DNA of 64,000 bases from Spinactinospora alkalitolerans (GTDB lineage Bacteria > Actinomycetota > Actinomycetes > Streptosporangiales > Streptosporangiaceae): positions 5,208,001 through 5,272,000 of the forward strand of contig NZ_JACCCC010000001.1 of assembly GCF_013408795.1 (NCBI RefSeq), read 5' to 3'. Positions 25,675 to 33,605 of the stretch are shown here, in pieces; position 1 is the first letter of the stretch, and each line of letters begins with the position of its first letter. Below the pieces are notes generated by a model that saw only the letters and a program-made list of their open reading frames with translations, was not told the DNA's origin and ran no database searches. Both the position numbers and the translations under genes were made by a program.

Positions 25675-26423
25675 GCCGACATCTCGTAGCGCAGCTCGTG
25701 GGTGTCCCCCGGCCAAATGGTCACCGTGGCCTTGACGGGCCGCTCCTCCGTGTGGCCGATACGGATTTGGCGAAGGACGGCGATGCCCGGTCCAAGGCCG
25801 AGCTTGGCCGCCTCATCGGGCGTGGCCGGACTCCATCTGAGCCGGTCTTCGTACCGCACCTGGCGGTAACCGCGTTCGGCCATCAGGGCGATAACCCCTT
25901 GCTGCACGTCAGCCGGGTTGAGAATCTCCGGGATCTCCCGCGCCAGGTCCATCGGGTAGTAGGTGTCACACAGGTTGTCGGGCAGTCCGTCCACCGAGCG
26001 AAGCCGCCGGCGCACGGCGACGGGTTCCCCGACAGGGACTTGCAGCCAGTCGGCAAGGTCTTCGTCTGCGTTCACCACGCCGACATCGATGACCTGTCCG
26101 GCGCTGCGGTTCTGCTCAGCGACATCGGTCACCCAGGCGTCGACGCCGGAGGTGATGCGCCGGTCCACCTGCTCCGTCTTGCTCGCATAGACGTAGAGCG
26201 TTCGACGGTCGCGTACGCGTCGACCTGCCCTTGTGTTGCCCGAAGTGATCAGGCCCTCATGGAGCAGGAGGTCATAAGCCTTGATCACCGTGTTGCGGCT
26301 GATCTTGCGGTCTTCGGCCAGTTCTCGCTCAGGGGGCAGCTTGTGGCCCGGTCCCCATTCGCCGCTGCTGATGTTCTGGCGCAACTCGTCGGCGAGTTGC
26401 ACATACAGCGGTTGCTCTGCCAT
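25671..26423 (-). CDS. GntR-family repressor with UTRA domain (KorSA-like)
   Basis: 250 residues. The N-terminal winged helix-turn-helix (LADELRQNISSGEWGPGHKL, PPERELAEDRKISRNTVIKA) is followed by a UTRA-type effector domain (QVPVGEPVAVRRRLRSVDGL to RPVKATVTIWPGDTHELRYE). In pSAM2-type elements KorSA, of this family, represses the transfer/replication activator gene. Two palindromes built on TTTGGAT/ATCCAAA flank the divergent promoter 41-138 bp upstream and are its likely operators, so it probably controls both its own operon and the rightward whiB-transfer operon. The ATG has GAGGGGTG upstream. Confidence 0.85.
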   Translation of the reverse strand: MAEQPLYVQLADELRQNISSGEWGPGHKLPPERELAEDRKISRNTVIKAYDLLLHEGLITSGNTRAGRRVRDRRTLYVYASKTEQVDRRITSGVDAWVTDVAEQNRSAGQVIDVGVVNADEDLADWLQVPVGEPVAVRRRLRSVDGLPDNLCDTYYPMDLAREIPEILNPADVQQGVIALMAERGYRQVRYEDRLRWSPATPDEAAKLGLGPGIAVLRQIRIGHTEERPVKATVTIWPGDTHELRYEMSA

Positions 26424-26463
26424 GTGACACCCCTCTTGACCAGCGCGTTCTAAAAAATCACTG

Positions 26464-26562
26464 GTTTGGATGGATCCAAACTAGCAAAACCCTTGACGCT
26501 CCCTGCGAGCGCATGCCAATAATTGGAGCCATCCAAAGGCGCCAAACCTTTGGACGGCTCCC
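26464..26562. promoter_or_regulatory. Divergent promoter region with two GntR-type operators
   Basis: GTTTGGATGGATCCAAAC (26464-26481) is a palindrome. At 26525-26562, GGAGCCATCCAAAGG and CCTTTGGACGGCTCC form 15-bp arms with one mismatch. A TTGACG at 26493 with AATAAT at 26518 would drive the rightward genes between the two operators, with a long 19-bp spacer. Confidence 0.6.
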
Positions 26563-26634
26563 AAGTGGAGCGTTGGCACTGCGGTCCCTGCTCCATAGCC
26601 ACCAGCAGGGGCCGCCCGACTCAGGAGGTATCGA

Positions 26635-26919
26635 GTGCCGATCGACCCCATGCAGATGAGCACCGCACGGTTGGAGCGCGCGCTGCTCGCCGAACCGCGG
26701 GTGTGCGGGGAGCAGATGGAGCTGTTCTTCGCCCCCGAGGGTGAGAAGCCGACCGCGCGCATCCTGCGGGAGCAGGCCGCCGCGGTGCTGTGCGCGGACT
26801 GCCCGGTGCGCTCGCTGTGCTTCGAATACGCCGCTCGCATCCGCCCCGAGCACGGCATCTGGGCCGGATGCACCGCCGGTGAGATCGCGGTCTTCAGCGA
26901 CGTGGACGAGGTGGCCTAA
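26635..26919 (+). CDS. WhiB-like iron-sulfur regulator
   Basis: 94 residues. Four cysteines fit the WhiB cluster pattern: C24, C53, C56 and C62 (C-x28-CxxC-x5-C), followed by the GIWAG turn and a short tail lacking the usual basic DNA-contact stretch. WhiB-like proteins carry a 4Fe-4S cluster and act with sigma factors. The start is GTG with AGGAGG. It is the first gene downstream of the operator-controlled rightward promoter and overlaps closely with the next gene. A role in activating transfer or replication genes, in place of the pSAM2 activator Pra, is possible. Confidence 0.85.
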   Translation: MPIDPMQMSTARLERALLAEPRVCGEQMELFFAPEGEKPTARILREQAAAVLCADCPVRSLCFEYAARIRPEHGIWAGCTAGEIAVFSDVDEVA

Positions 26920-26921
26920 AG

Positions 26922-27683
26922 ATGCCCACCCGCGCTTTCACCGCCCCCGTCGCCGGTCCGCTCACCCTCGACATCACCGCCGCGCAGATGGAGCTGATCG
27001 TCAGGGTCGTGCCCGGTCTGCCTGAGGCGTCCCTGAGCCTGAACGGCCCTGCCGAGATCGTTGACGGCGCCGCCGCGCGTATCAGCGGCGGCCGCTGGAT
27101 GGTCACCCTGCCCGACCCCGAGCCCACCGTCGTCGCCACCGGCGGGACGGTCTTCACCAACACCGGGGTCGGCACCGTCGTCACCGGCACGGTGATCAAC
27201 GGCGGAATCATGACCACCAGCGGGACGACCATCATCAACGGCACCGTGGTCAGCGGCGGCAGGACGGCTGAGCCGGTCACCGCGGTGGTGCAGATGCCCG
27301 AAGGATCGGCGCTGCGCTCACGCATCGCCAACGGCGCGGTGCGCACCACCGGCCACCTGGCCGAGGTCGACCACCAGGGCCACAACACCTCGCTGCACGT
27401 CGACAGCGCCACCGACGTCACCGCCGAAACCCACAACGGCCACCTCGACATCGACCGGGCCATCGGCACGGTCGACGCCGACACCCACAACGGCGGCATC
27501 ACCGTAGCCGCCACCGGCACCCACACCCAGACCCGCACCCACAACGGGCCGGTCGACATCACCGCCGCCAGCGACGGCCCGATCTCCGCGCGCACCCACA
27601 ACGGCCCCATCACGGTGCACACCAACGGCCACCGGCCCAACGTGCGCACCCGCACCCACAACGGCGCCGAACGCGTCCTATAG
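26922..27683 (+). CDS. Repeat protein with THNG motifs, predicted beta-helix
   Basis: 253 residues. The N-terminal ~60 residues are mixed. The middle is a glycine/threonine/valine run (TVFTNTGVGTVVTGTVINGG) with a ~13-residue pattern. The C-terminal 110 residues contain five THNG turns (ETHNGHLDI, DTHNGGITV, RTHNGPVDI, RTHNGPITV, RTHNGAERV) about 15-20 residues apart. Such regular spacing suggests a right-handed parallel beta-helix, as in DUF4097-type proteins. There is no signal peptide, so it is probably cytoplasmic. It starts 3 bases after the WhiB stop. Function unknown. Confidence 0.6.
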   Translation: MPTRAFTAPVAGPLTLDITAAQMELIVRVVPGLPEASLSLNGPAEIVDGAAARISGGRWMVTLPDPEPTVVATGGTVFTNTGVGTVVTGTVINGGIMTTSGTTIINGTVVSGGRTAEPVTAVVQMPEGSALRSRIANGAVRTTGHLAEVDHQGHNTSLHVDSATDVTAETHNGHLDIDRAIGTVDADTHNGGITVAATGTHTQTRTHNGPVDITAASDGPISARTHNGPITVHTNGHRPNVRTRTHNGAERVL

Positions 27684-27720
27684 CCCCTACCAGCCCCACG
27701 AAGACAGGGAGAAACCCGCC

Positions 27721-27903
27721 ATGGCCTTGTTCAGCAACAGTGCCAAGACCGACCACACCGTCACCGGCGACGTCAAGCGCATCGAGCGCAAGAACGGCGC
27801 CACCGTCGTCACCCGCCCCGACGGCAGCACCGAGACCTACGAAGGTTCGGTGACCGTGCAGGCGACCACCGTGACCGGTGGCATCAACAGCCGCAGGAAG
27901 TAG
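27721..27903 (+). CDS. Small AICE protein of unknown function
   Basis: 60 residues, basic, mostly predicted beta (VTGDVKRIERKNGATVVTRP, YEGSVTVQATTVTGG). The ATG follows AGGGAG. It resembles the beta-repeat style of the preceding protein in composition, and may be a partner or fragment of the same kind. There are no catalytic residues or membrane segment. It ends 14 bases before a GGGGCCGCC/GGCGGCCCC hairpin (27917-27950). Confidence 0.55.
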   Translation: MALFSNSAKTDHTVTGDVKRIERKNGATVVTRPDGSTETYEGSVTVQATTVTGGINSRRK

Positions 27904-27987
27904 CCGGACATGCCAAGGGGCCGCCTCACCGACCAAAGCACGGCGGCCCCCGGCGCTCCCGATCACGAAACCGAAGGAGCACCACCA

Positions 27988-28293
27988 ATGTCGCACACCG
28001 ACCCCACCGCCGCACAGCAGCGGGCCGCGCGCGTGCTGGTCACCCTGCTCGGTACCGGTCTGCCGCCCGCGGACTGGAGCCTCAGCCAGATCATTCCCGA
28101 CGAACTGACCGGACACCTGGAGCGCGGCGGCACCGCGGGCTTGCAGGCGTGGGCCGAGGCCTTCGGTGCCGAGGTGGACTGGCAGCGCCACCGGGGATGC
28201 CGGCCGCGGGTCATCTTCGAGGTCAACGGCGTGAGCGTGCAGGTGTGGACCTACCTGCCCGAGCTCGATGAGTCCGCCGGAGGTGAGCGGTGA
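27988..28293 (+). CDS. Small AICE protein of unknown function
   Basis: 101 residues. ATG 27988 is chosen because AAGGAG lies 9 bases upstream; the longer frame from 27910 runs through a hairpin and lacks a ribosome site. It contains QQRAARVLVTLLGTGLPPAD and a C-terminal VIFEVNGVSVQVWTYLPELD. No known domain is recognised. Its TGA overlaps the start of the next gene (TGATG), placing it in the transfer operon. A diverged copy of the hairpin leader seen at 33074 and 36010 precedes it. Confidence 0.6.
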   Translation: MSHTDPTAAQQRAARVLVTLLGTGLPPADWSLSQIIPDELTGHLERGGTAGLQAWAEAFGAEVDWQRHRGCRPRVIFEVNGVSVQVWTYLPELDESAGGER

Positions 28294-28781
28294 TGGCCTT
28301 CGACCTGGCGCCGATCCTGCCCACAGTCGAGCCGACGCTGTTCGCCCCAGTGTTCGTGGCGCTGTTCGCCGCACACCAGGTGGGCGACCACTGGGTGCAG
28401 TCCTCCTGCCAGGCCGCCACCAAGGCCCGGCCCGGGTGGGCCGGGCGTGCCGCCTGCGCCCGCCACGTCGCCTCCCTGGCGCTGACCAAGGTCATCGCCC
28501 TGGCGGTGGTGGCGCTGGTGCTGGGCCTGGACATCCACCCCGCGGCCGTCGGGCTCGCGCTGGCCGTGGACGCAGGTTCGCACTACTGGGCCGACCGGCG
28601 CACCACCCTGGCGCGCCTGGCCCAGCGGGTGGGCAAGGGCGAGTTCTACACCCTGGGCGCACCCCGGCCCGGCCACGACGACGCCCCGCACCTGGGCACC
28701 GGCGCCTACGCCCTTGACCAGTCCTGGCACGTGGCCTGGCTGCTGGTGGCCGCCCTGATCACCACGATCGGCGGCGCCTGA
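28293..28781 (+). CDS. DUF3307-like membrane protein
   Basis: 162 residues with about four hydrophobic segments. The signature is VALFAAHQVGDHWVQSSCQA, matching the histidine/aspartate motif (AHxxGDxxxQ) of the DUF3307 family found in plasmids and integrative elements. VDAGSHYWADRRTTLARLAQ is a second His/Asp motif. The function of the family is not known. The start is ATG in a TGATG overlap; the GTG three bases earlier is equally possible. The stop overlaps the next ATG. Position in the tra operon suggests a role in transfer or spread through mycelium. Confidence 0.65.
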   Translation: MAFDLAPILPTVEPTLFAPVFVALFAAHQVGDHWVQSSCQAATKARPGWAGRAACARHVASLALTKVIALAVVALVLGLDIHPAAVGLALAVDAGSHYWADRRTTLARLAQRVGKGEFYTLGAPRPGHDDAPHLGTGAYALDQSWHVAWLLVAALITTIGGA

Positions 28782-28963
28782 TGGAACCCGTCGTCTACAT
28801 CACCCTCGGCATCCTGCTGGCCCTGGCCGCCACCACCGCGGTGAAGAAGGTCCGCGCCGCCCGCAAGCGTGCCGCCGCCCGGATCCGCCGGTTGGCCGGC
28901 CCCCACGTGGTGGCCCGCACCAACAACCGCCGCCGCGCCGCCCGCAAGGGGGTCCGGCGATGA
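28781..28963 (+). CDS. Small membrane protein in the transfer operon
   Basis: 60 residues: one N-terminal membrane helix (VVYITLGILLALAATTAV) followed by a very basic tail of about 40 residues rich in Arg and Lys. It starts in a TGATG overlap with the DUF3307-like gene and overlaps the next start by ATGA. Small single-pass Spd proteins help spread of Streptomyces plasmids; this is a plausible but unproven equivalent. Confidence 0.55.
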   Translation: MEPVVYITLGILLALAATTAVKKVRAARKRAAARIRRLAGPHVVARTNNRRRAARKGVRR

Positions 28964-29154
28964 CCACGACCGACATGGTGCGCCAGGCCGGAGCGCTGGC
29001 CCTGCTGCTGGTGCTGGCCCTGACCCTGGCGGTCACCCTGCTGCGGCTGCTGTCGCTGCCGCTGGCCGTGGCCGCCCTGGCCCTGGACACCGCCGCCGAC
29101 CTGGCAGCCGCGCCCCTGACCGCCGCTGAACGCCACGCCGGAGGTGACCGATGA
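28960..29154 (+). CDS. Small membrane protein in the transfer operon
   Basis: 64 residues with one long hydrophobic stretch of about 40 residues (ALALLLVLALTLAVTLLRLL and onward), probably a hairpin of two helices, and a short acidic/polar tail. It overlaps both neighbours by four bases (ATGA), so it is tightly coupled. No homolog is recognised. Likely a Spd-like accessory of TraB-type DNA transfer, judged only by context. Confidence 0.5.
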   Translation: MTTTDMVRQAGALALLLVLALTLAVTLLRLLSLPLAVAALALDTAADLAAAPLTAAERHAGGDR

Positions 29155-30341
29155 CCACGACCACAACGGCGGCGAAGAACGACGTTGACGAGCTGGAGCA
29201 GTTGCGGCAGCGGCTGTCCCGACGCGAGGACCGCGCCCAGGTGCGCGCCCAGGTCCGCGCCGAACGCACCAAGCGGCGCGCCCAGCAGCGCCAGGAAGCC
29301 ATCCGGCGCGGCGCGATGCTGGCCGGAGAATCCGCCCGCACCCGCCACCGCATCGCCCGGTCCGGTGAGGCCCGCGCGATGCGGGTGGAACGCACCCGAG
29401 CACTAGCCCTCGGCTGCCTGCTGCCGGTCATAGCCGCCTTCGGCGGATGGAGCGCGGCTGGAGTCCAGGCCGGGATGGTGAACCTGCTGTCCCTAGACCC
29501 TGGCTCTCCGGCCGCGGCCGCGGCGTGGCTGGTCGAACCCGCACTGCTGGGGATCGTGGCCGGAGTCATCCTGATCCGCGCCCGACTCCAGTCCGCCGGA
29601 GGCGACCTGGACGCACGCGCCACCCGCATCGAGTTCGGCGCACTGGCCACCTCGATCGTGCTCAACGCCGCCGGACACTGGCCCGAAGCCTTCGACGCCG
29701 GAGCGCTGGCCGCACTGGCCGGCCACGCCCTGGGACCCATCGGCGCCGCAGGCACGGCCTACCTGATCAGCATCATTCAAGACGGCGTCGCCAGCGCGAC
29801 CCCGTGGGTCCTGGACGACGGCTCGGAAGCACCCTCCCTAGTCGACCAGGCAGACCCTGAGAGCGCTCCCCAGGACGTCCCCGAGAGCGCTCCTGGAAGC
29901 ACTGGGGCGCCGCTGCCGCCCGCACTGGACTGGGTCACGGTTCCGGCCGAGGCCCGGCACCTGCCCATCGTGGCGCGCACCGCCCCCCAGCCCCGTCCCG
30001 AGCGTCCGCAGCAGCAGAGTTCCACCGCTGACCGGCGCAAAGAACAGGACTCAGAAGCACCCCGCAAGACCCGCCCGAACAAGGGCGCCAAGATCCCCGC
30101 CGCCGCCAAGAAGCGCGCTGCCGAGGACTCTCCGCGCGCGCTCTCCGATGCAGAGCTGGCCGACCGGCTCAGCGCTCTCATCGCCACCGACGAACTGAGC
30201 GCTGATGCTCCCGTGCGGCGCATCCAGAGCGCTCTCGGGGTCGGCTTCGACCGCGCCAAGCGCGTGCTCGCCATCCACCAGGACCGCACCGAAACCGTCG
30301 TCGCTTCCGGCCTGTCGGTCGTGACCGACTCCGCCGCCTGA
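29151..30341 (+). CDS. DUF2637/SpdB-like membrane protein with C-terminal DNA-binding-like domain
   Basis: 396 residues. The first ~85 residues form a charged coiled coil (ELEQLRQRLSRREDRAQVRA). Four membrane helices follow (residues ~85-220), with the GPIGAAGTAYLISIIQDGV segment typical of DUF2637 proteins of actinomycete mobile elements. A proline-rich linker leads to a C-terminal helical domain (SDAELADRLSALIATDELSA, RIQSALGVGFDRAKRVLAIH), a typical winged or HTH module. It precedes the TraB-like gene by 19 bp with GGAGG. Probable role: membrane partner of the DNA translocase in transfer or intramycelial spread. Confidence 0.72.
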   Translation: MTTTTTAAKNDVDELEQLRQRLSRREDRAQVRAQVRAERTKRRAQQRQEAIRRGAMLAGESARTRHRIARSGEARAMRVERTRALALGCLLPVIAAFGGWSAAGVQAGMVNLLSLDPGSPAAAAAWLVEPALLGIVAGVILIRARLQSAGGDLDARATRIEFGALATSIVLNAAGHWPEAFDAGALAALAGHALGPIGAAGTAYLISIIQDGVASATPWVLDDGSEAPSLVDQADPESAPQDVPESAPGSTGAPLPPALDWVTVPAEARHLPIVARTAPQPRPERPQQQSSTADRRKEQDSEAPRKTRPNKGAKIPAAAKKRAAEDSPRALSDAELADRLSALIATDELSADAPVRRIQSALGVGFDRAKRVLAIHQDRTETVVASGLSVVTDSAA

Positions 30342-30360
30342 CCGAACCGGAGGACTGCAC

Positions 30361-32631
30361 ATGTTCCGCCCCAACCGCGAACAGCCCGACATCGAGGAAG
30401 CGCTGATCCTGGCCGAACGGGGCCGCGAAGCCGAGGTGATCGCGTTTCCCACCGGCGCCCGCCCCACCCAGGTGCCGCCCGCCGGCCCTGAGGCGCCGGC
30501 CACGCAGGTGACCGAGGTCCCCGCCGACGCCGATGCCGAGACCGCCCTCGGCGAGATCGTCGACGACGGCGAGGTTCTCAAGGGCGAGGTCGTCCGGGTT
30601 GACCGCGACGTGGACGCGTTCGTGGCTCAGCGCGGCGATTGGCTGGCCGATCTGGCCGAGCGCAAGAAGAGCGCCCGCCCGATCGTTCCGGCCTACCTGC
30701 GCACCCGTGAGGAGGCCGCACAGACCGCCAAGTGGGTGGCCGACTACTACGCTCACGTGCTGGCCTATCAGGCCACCCGCGCCCCGCTGTATCTGCTGCG
30801 GCTGCTGGGCCGCTCCCCGCGGGGTGCGGGCCGGGCGCTGACCGCGTGGGGCCGCTGGGTCGCCGATGCCGAGTCCAAGCCGCTGCGCCAGGCCGCCGCA
30901 CAGCGGGGCTCAACCGGGGAATACATGGTGCTCTCGCGCGAGCGCAACGTGCGGGTGCGCACCCGCGCCACGCTTTCGGCCGGCACCGCCGCGGTGGTGC
31001 TGGTGACCGCGCTCATCGCCGCTCCGACCACGCCGGGCTGGGGTCCGTGGGTGGCGGTGTGGGCGCTGCTGACCACGCTCGGGGCCTTCGGCGGGAAGAA
31101 GGACGTGCCGCTGATCAACCGCGCGGTGCTGCCCGCCAAGGTGACCAAGCTCGACAGTGACGCGGTGCTGCGGGCGCTGGGCTCGCTGGGCATCGCCGAG
31201 ATCAACAAGGCGCTCGGCCCGAAGGGCAGCGGGATCACCTTCACCGCGCCCATCACCCGCGACGGCCCCGGGTGGCGCGCCGAATTGGACCTGCCCTACG
31301 GCGTCACCGCTTCTGCGGTGGCGGAGAAGCGCAAGGAGCTGGCTTCCGGTCTGCGGCGCAACCTGGGCTGTGTGTGGCCTGAGGCCGAAACCGAGGAGCA
31401 CCCCGGCCGCCTGGTGCTGTGGGTGGGCGACCTGCCGATGAACAAGGCCAAGCCCGCGCCCTGGCCGCTGCTCAAGACCGGCAAGGCCTCCATCTTCGAG
31501 CCGCTGCCCTACGGGGTGGATCAGCGCGGCCGCCCGGTGGCCATTCAGCTCATGTTCGCCAACCTGCTCATCGGCGCCATCCCGCGCATGGGCAAGACCT
31601 TCGGCCTGCGGGTGCTGTTGCTGGCCGCCGCCCTCGATGTCCTGGTTGAGCTGCGGATCTTCGAGCTCAAGGGCACCGGTGATCTGTCGATGCTCAGGCA
31701 GGTCTGCCACGACTACGGCCAGGGCTTCAGTGACCCGGTGCTTGAACGTGCGCTGCTGAGCCTGCGGGAGGTCCGCAAGGAGCTGCTGCGCCGCGCCGAC
31801 GTCATCGCCAACCTGCCCCGCGACATCTGCCCGGAGAACAAGGTCACCCCCGAGCTGGCCGCCAAGAAGACGCTGGGGCTGCACCCGATCCTCATCGGCA
31901 TCGACGAATGCCAGATGCTGTTCGAGCACAAGCAGTACGGCGAAGAGGCCGGCGCCATCGCCGAAGAGATCATCCGCCTTGGGCCCGCGCTGGGCATCAT
32001 CCTGGTGGTGGCCACCCAGCGCCCCGACAAGGACGCCATCCCCACCGGCGTGGCGAGCAACGTGGGTCTGCGGATGTGCTTCAAGGTCACCGGCCAGGTC
32101 GAAAACGACATGGTGCTGGGCACTTCCAGCTACAAGAACGGGTTGCGCGCCACCACCTTCACCATGAGCGACAAGGGCATCGCCTACGCCGTGGGCGTGG
32201 CCGACGAGCCGATCATCTGCCGCTCAGCCTTCGTCGACGGCCCCGACGCCGAAAAGGTCGCCGACCGCGCCCGCCAGCTCCGCGAAGCATCCGGGCGCAT
32301 CACCGGGGTGGCCGCCGGTGAAGCCCCGACCGTCGACGAGGCGCCCGCGGCCAACCTGCTCGATGACGTCCTGGCCGCCTGGCCCACCGGCGAGACCGAA
32401 GCCTGGTGGACCGTCCTGGTGGACCGCCTGGCCGAACTCCGGCCTGAGGAGTACGGCGCATGGGCCGAGGTCACTGACGCCCGCCGCAAGGCCACCCCGC
32501 TGTCCAACGCCATGAAGTCCCAGTACGGCATCGAGGGCCGCCAGATCAACCGGCTCATCAACGGCAAGGAGACCAACCGCCGCGGTGTCGACCTCGACAC
32601 CATCACCAACGCAATCGCGGAGCGTGACTGA
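30361..32631 (+). CDS. FtsK/SpoIIIE-type DNA translocase (TraB-like)
   Basis: 756 residues. Two membrane helices lie near residues 200-240. The motor domain carries Walker A GAIPRMGKTFGL (residues 405-416; the IPRxGKT variant usual in AICE translocases), Walker B LIGIDECQMLF (~511) and the sensor VATQRPDK. The C-terminal ~90 residues form a winged-helix-like module (AMKSQYGIEGRQINRLINGK) that would recognise the transfer locus. TraB-type proteins form a hexameric pore and pump double-stranded plasmid DNA between mycelia with no relaxase. The ATG follows GGAGG. It ends the transfer operon at a strong hairpin. Confidence 0.88.
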   Translation: MFRPNREQPDIEEALILAERGREAEVIAFPTGARPTQVPPAGPEAPATQVTEVPADADAETALGEIVDDGEVLKGEVVRVDRDVDAFVAQRGDWLADLAERKKSARPIVPAYLRTREEAAQTAKWVADYYAHVLAYQATRAPLYLLRLLGRSPRGAGRALTAWGRWVADAESKPLRQAAAQRGSTGEYMVLSRERNVRVRTRATLSAGTAAVVLVTALIAAPTTPGWGPWVAVWALLTTLGAFGGKKDVPLINRAVLPAKVTKLDSDAVLRALGSLGIAEINKALGPKGSGITFTAPITRDGPGWRAELDLPYGVTASAVAEKRKELASGLRRNLGCVWPEAETEEHPGRLVLWVGDLPMNKAKPAPWPLLKTGKASIFEPLPYGVDQRGRPVAIQLMFANLLIGAIPRMGKTFGLRVLLLAAALDVLVELRIFELKGTGDLSMLRQVCHDYGQGFSDPVLERALLSLREVRKELLRRADVIANLPRDICPENKVTPELAAKKTLGLHPILIGIDECQMLFEHKQYGEEAGAIAEEIIRLGPALGIILVVATQRPDKDAIPTGVASNVGLRMCFKVTGQVENDMVLGTSSYKNGLRATTFTMSDKGIAYAVGVADEPIICRSAFVDGPDAEKVADRARQLREASGRITGVAAGEAPTVDEAPAANLLDDVLAAWPTGETEAWWTVLVDRLAELRPEEYGAWAEVTDARRKATPLSNAMKSQYGIEGRQINRLINGKETNRRGVDLDTITNAIAERD

Positions 32632-32636
32632 AACCA

Positions 32637-32661
32637 GGGGGGCGGTCCCGGGCCGCCCCCC
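32637..32661 (+). terminator. Hairpin after the TraB-like gene
   Basis: GGGGGGCGG and CCGCCCCCC form a 9-bp stem with a 7-nt loop, 6 bases past the stop codon. No T-run follows. Confidence 0.55.
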
Positions 32662-32662
32662 C

Positions 32663-32724
32663 GCTAGACCTAGCACCCCTGCTAGCGACACAAACACCGA
32701 TTCACCAGGGATGTAGCCGCTAGC
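32663..32724. repeat. Four GCTAG/CTAGC repeats downstream of traB, candidate transfer locus
   Basis: GCTAG (32663), CTAGC (32670), GCTAGC (32681) and GCTAGC (32719) within 62 bp, interleaved with two copies of CAAACACC(C)GATTC. Transfer loci (clt) of Streptomyces plasmids lie beside traB and hold short repeats read by the TraB winged helix. The rest of 32725-32928 shows nothing recognisable. Confidence 0.4.
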
Positions 32725-32928
32725 AGCCACCAGCGCAAACACCCGATTCCAGCCGCCGGAACAGGGCCGGACCCCTCCCCGGCCTGCTTGCACCCAACCC
32801 ACTGACCGTCACGAAGAGTGACAGCGCGGTCGGTGCCTCTAGCCCCGCCCGGGGCCGCGACATCTGCCAGGACGAGCGGCCCCAGGCGGTTTCCCTGCCC
32901 CGACCAGACAGCCGAGGAGGTGACCCCA

Positions 32929-33054
32929 ATGGTAAAGGCCGTCCGCCGCCTGACCGCCGCCGCCATCGTCCACAGCACGCGTGTTCTGTGCGCCTGCGGC
33001 GTCCACTACTGCCCCAGCGACCCCGCCGAGTGGGCCGCTCACAAGAACTGCTGA
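32929..33054 (+). CDS. Small Cys/His-rich AICE protein
   Basis: 41 residues with a near-ideal AGGAGGTGA ribosome site. After a basic helix, the C-terminal half has C21, C23, H26, C28, H38 and C41 (CACGVHYCPSD...HKNC), spacing that could bind one zinc ion. The size and basic N-terminus suggest nucleic-acid binding. No family is recognised. It stands between the transfer and replication operons and was too short for routine calling. Confidence 0.55.
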   Translation: MVKAVRRLTAAAIVHSTRVLCACGVHYCPSDPAEWAAHKNC

Positions 33055-33073
33055 CCCGTCGCTGACACGAGAA

Positions 33074-33131
33074 AGCGGCCCCGGCGCATAGCCACCAAGC
33101 ACCGCCGGGGCCGCGCTCCAACCGAAAGGAG
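33074..33131 (+). repeat. Duplicated hairpin leader, copy 1
   Basis: Starts AGCGGCCCCGGCGCATAGCC and runs through the ribosome site (AAAGGAG) of the RRQRL operon. It has a perfect 12-bp stem, GCGGCCCCGGCG/CGCCGGGGCCGC, with a 16-nt loop. Nearly the same 58 bp precede xis at 36010-36066, where it contains the end of the DUF3987 gene. Confidence 0.7.
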
Positions 33132-33141
33132 CACTTCCATC

Positions 33142-33192
33142 ATGACCCATCGACCCGCTACCGGCCAGATGCCCGAAGGCGGTGGCCGCTGA
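33142..33192 (+). CDS. 16-codon leader ORF coupled to the RRQRL gene
   Basis: MTHRPATGQMPEGGGR with AAAGGAG 12 bases upstream. Its TGA overlaps the next ATG (TGATG), while the next gene has no good ribosome site of its own. The likely purpose is translational coupling of the downstream gene rather than a functional peptide. Confidence 0.4.
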   Translation: MTHRPATGQMPEGGGR

Positions 33193-33605
33193 TGGCTCGC
33201 AGCGTCGCCGCGTTCCTCGACCCCGACGGCGAGCGCCACGGCATCCCGACCTACCCGTGGGGATGGGCGCGCGTCTTCGACCCCGACCTGGCCACCCGCA
33301 AGCAACTGGCCGCACTCGGACTGCGCCCGGGCGGCCAGGAGCCGGCCGCCCAGCTCATGTGGCGTTCGCGCCGCGGCACCGCCGGGGTGCGCACCGCCGC
33401 CCTGTACCGGCTGTCCCTGGCCAAACCCAAGCGCCCGATGACCGCCGCCCGCGCCCGCGCGCTGGCCGCCGCCCTGCGCGCCCGACGCACCTGCTCCACC
33501 TGCCGCCTGACCTTCGTCTACTGCCTGCCCACCTCGCTGGGCCAGTGCCCCAACTGCGAGCACGGCACCACCCCGGAAGCCTGGGAACTGGAGGAAGCCG
33601 CATGA
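33192..33605 (+). CDS. RRQRL-type zinc-binding AICE protein
   Basis: 137 residues. It matches the small AICE proteins described as RRQRL motif-containing zinc-binding proteins: ATRKQLAALGLRPGGQEPAA, LYRLSLAKPKRPMT, and a C-terminal zinc ribbon TCSTC...QCPNC (CxxC-x17-CxxC). The namesake motif itself is only approximate here. Its ATG overlaps a 16-codon leader ORF and its stop overlaps the primase-polymerase start (ATGA). Constant linkage with the replication gene suggests an accessory role in initiation, perhaps DNA binding. Confidence 0.65.
   Translation: MARSVAAFLDPDGERHGIPTYPWGWARVFDPDLATRKQLAALGLRPGGQEPAAQLMWRSRRGTAGVRTAALYRLSLAKPKRPMTAARARALAAALRARRTCSTCRLTFVYCLPTSLGQCPNCEHGTTPEAWELEEAA

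Noticed and set aside
26922-27683. CRISPR-like array from the repeated ACCCACAACGGC units
   Set aside because: The repeats are codons for THNG inside a clean reading frame; spacing varies and there are no spacers of equal length. No cas gene is present.
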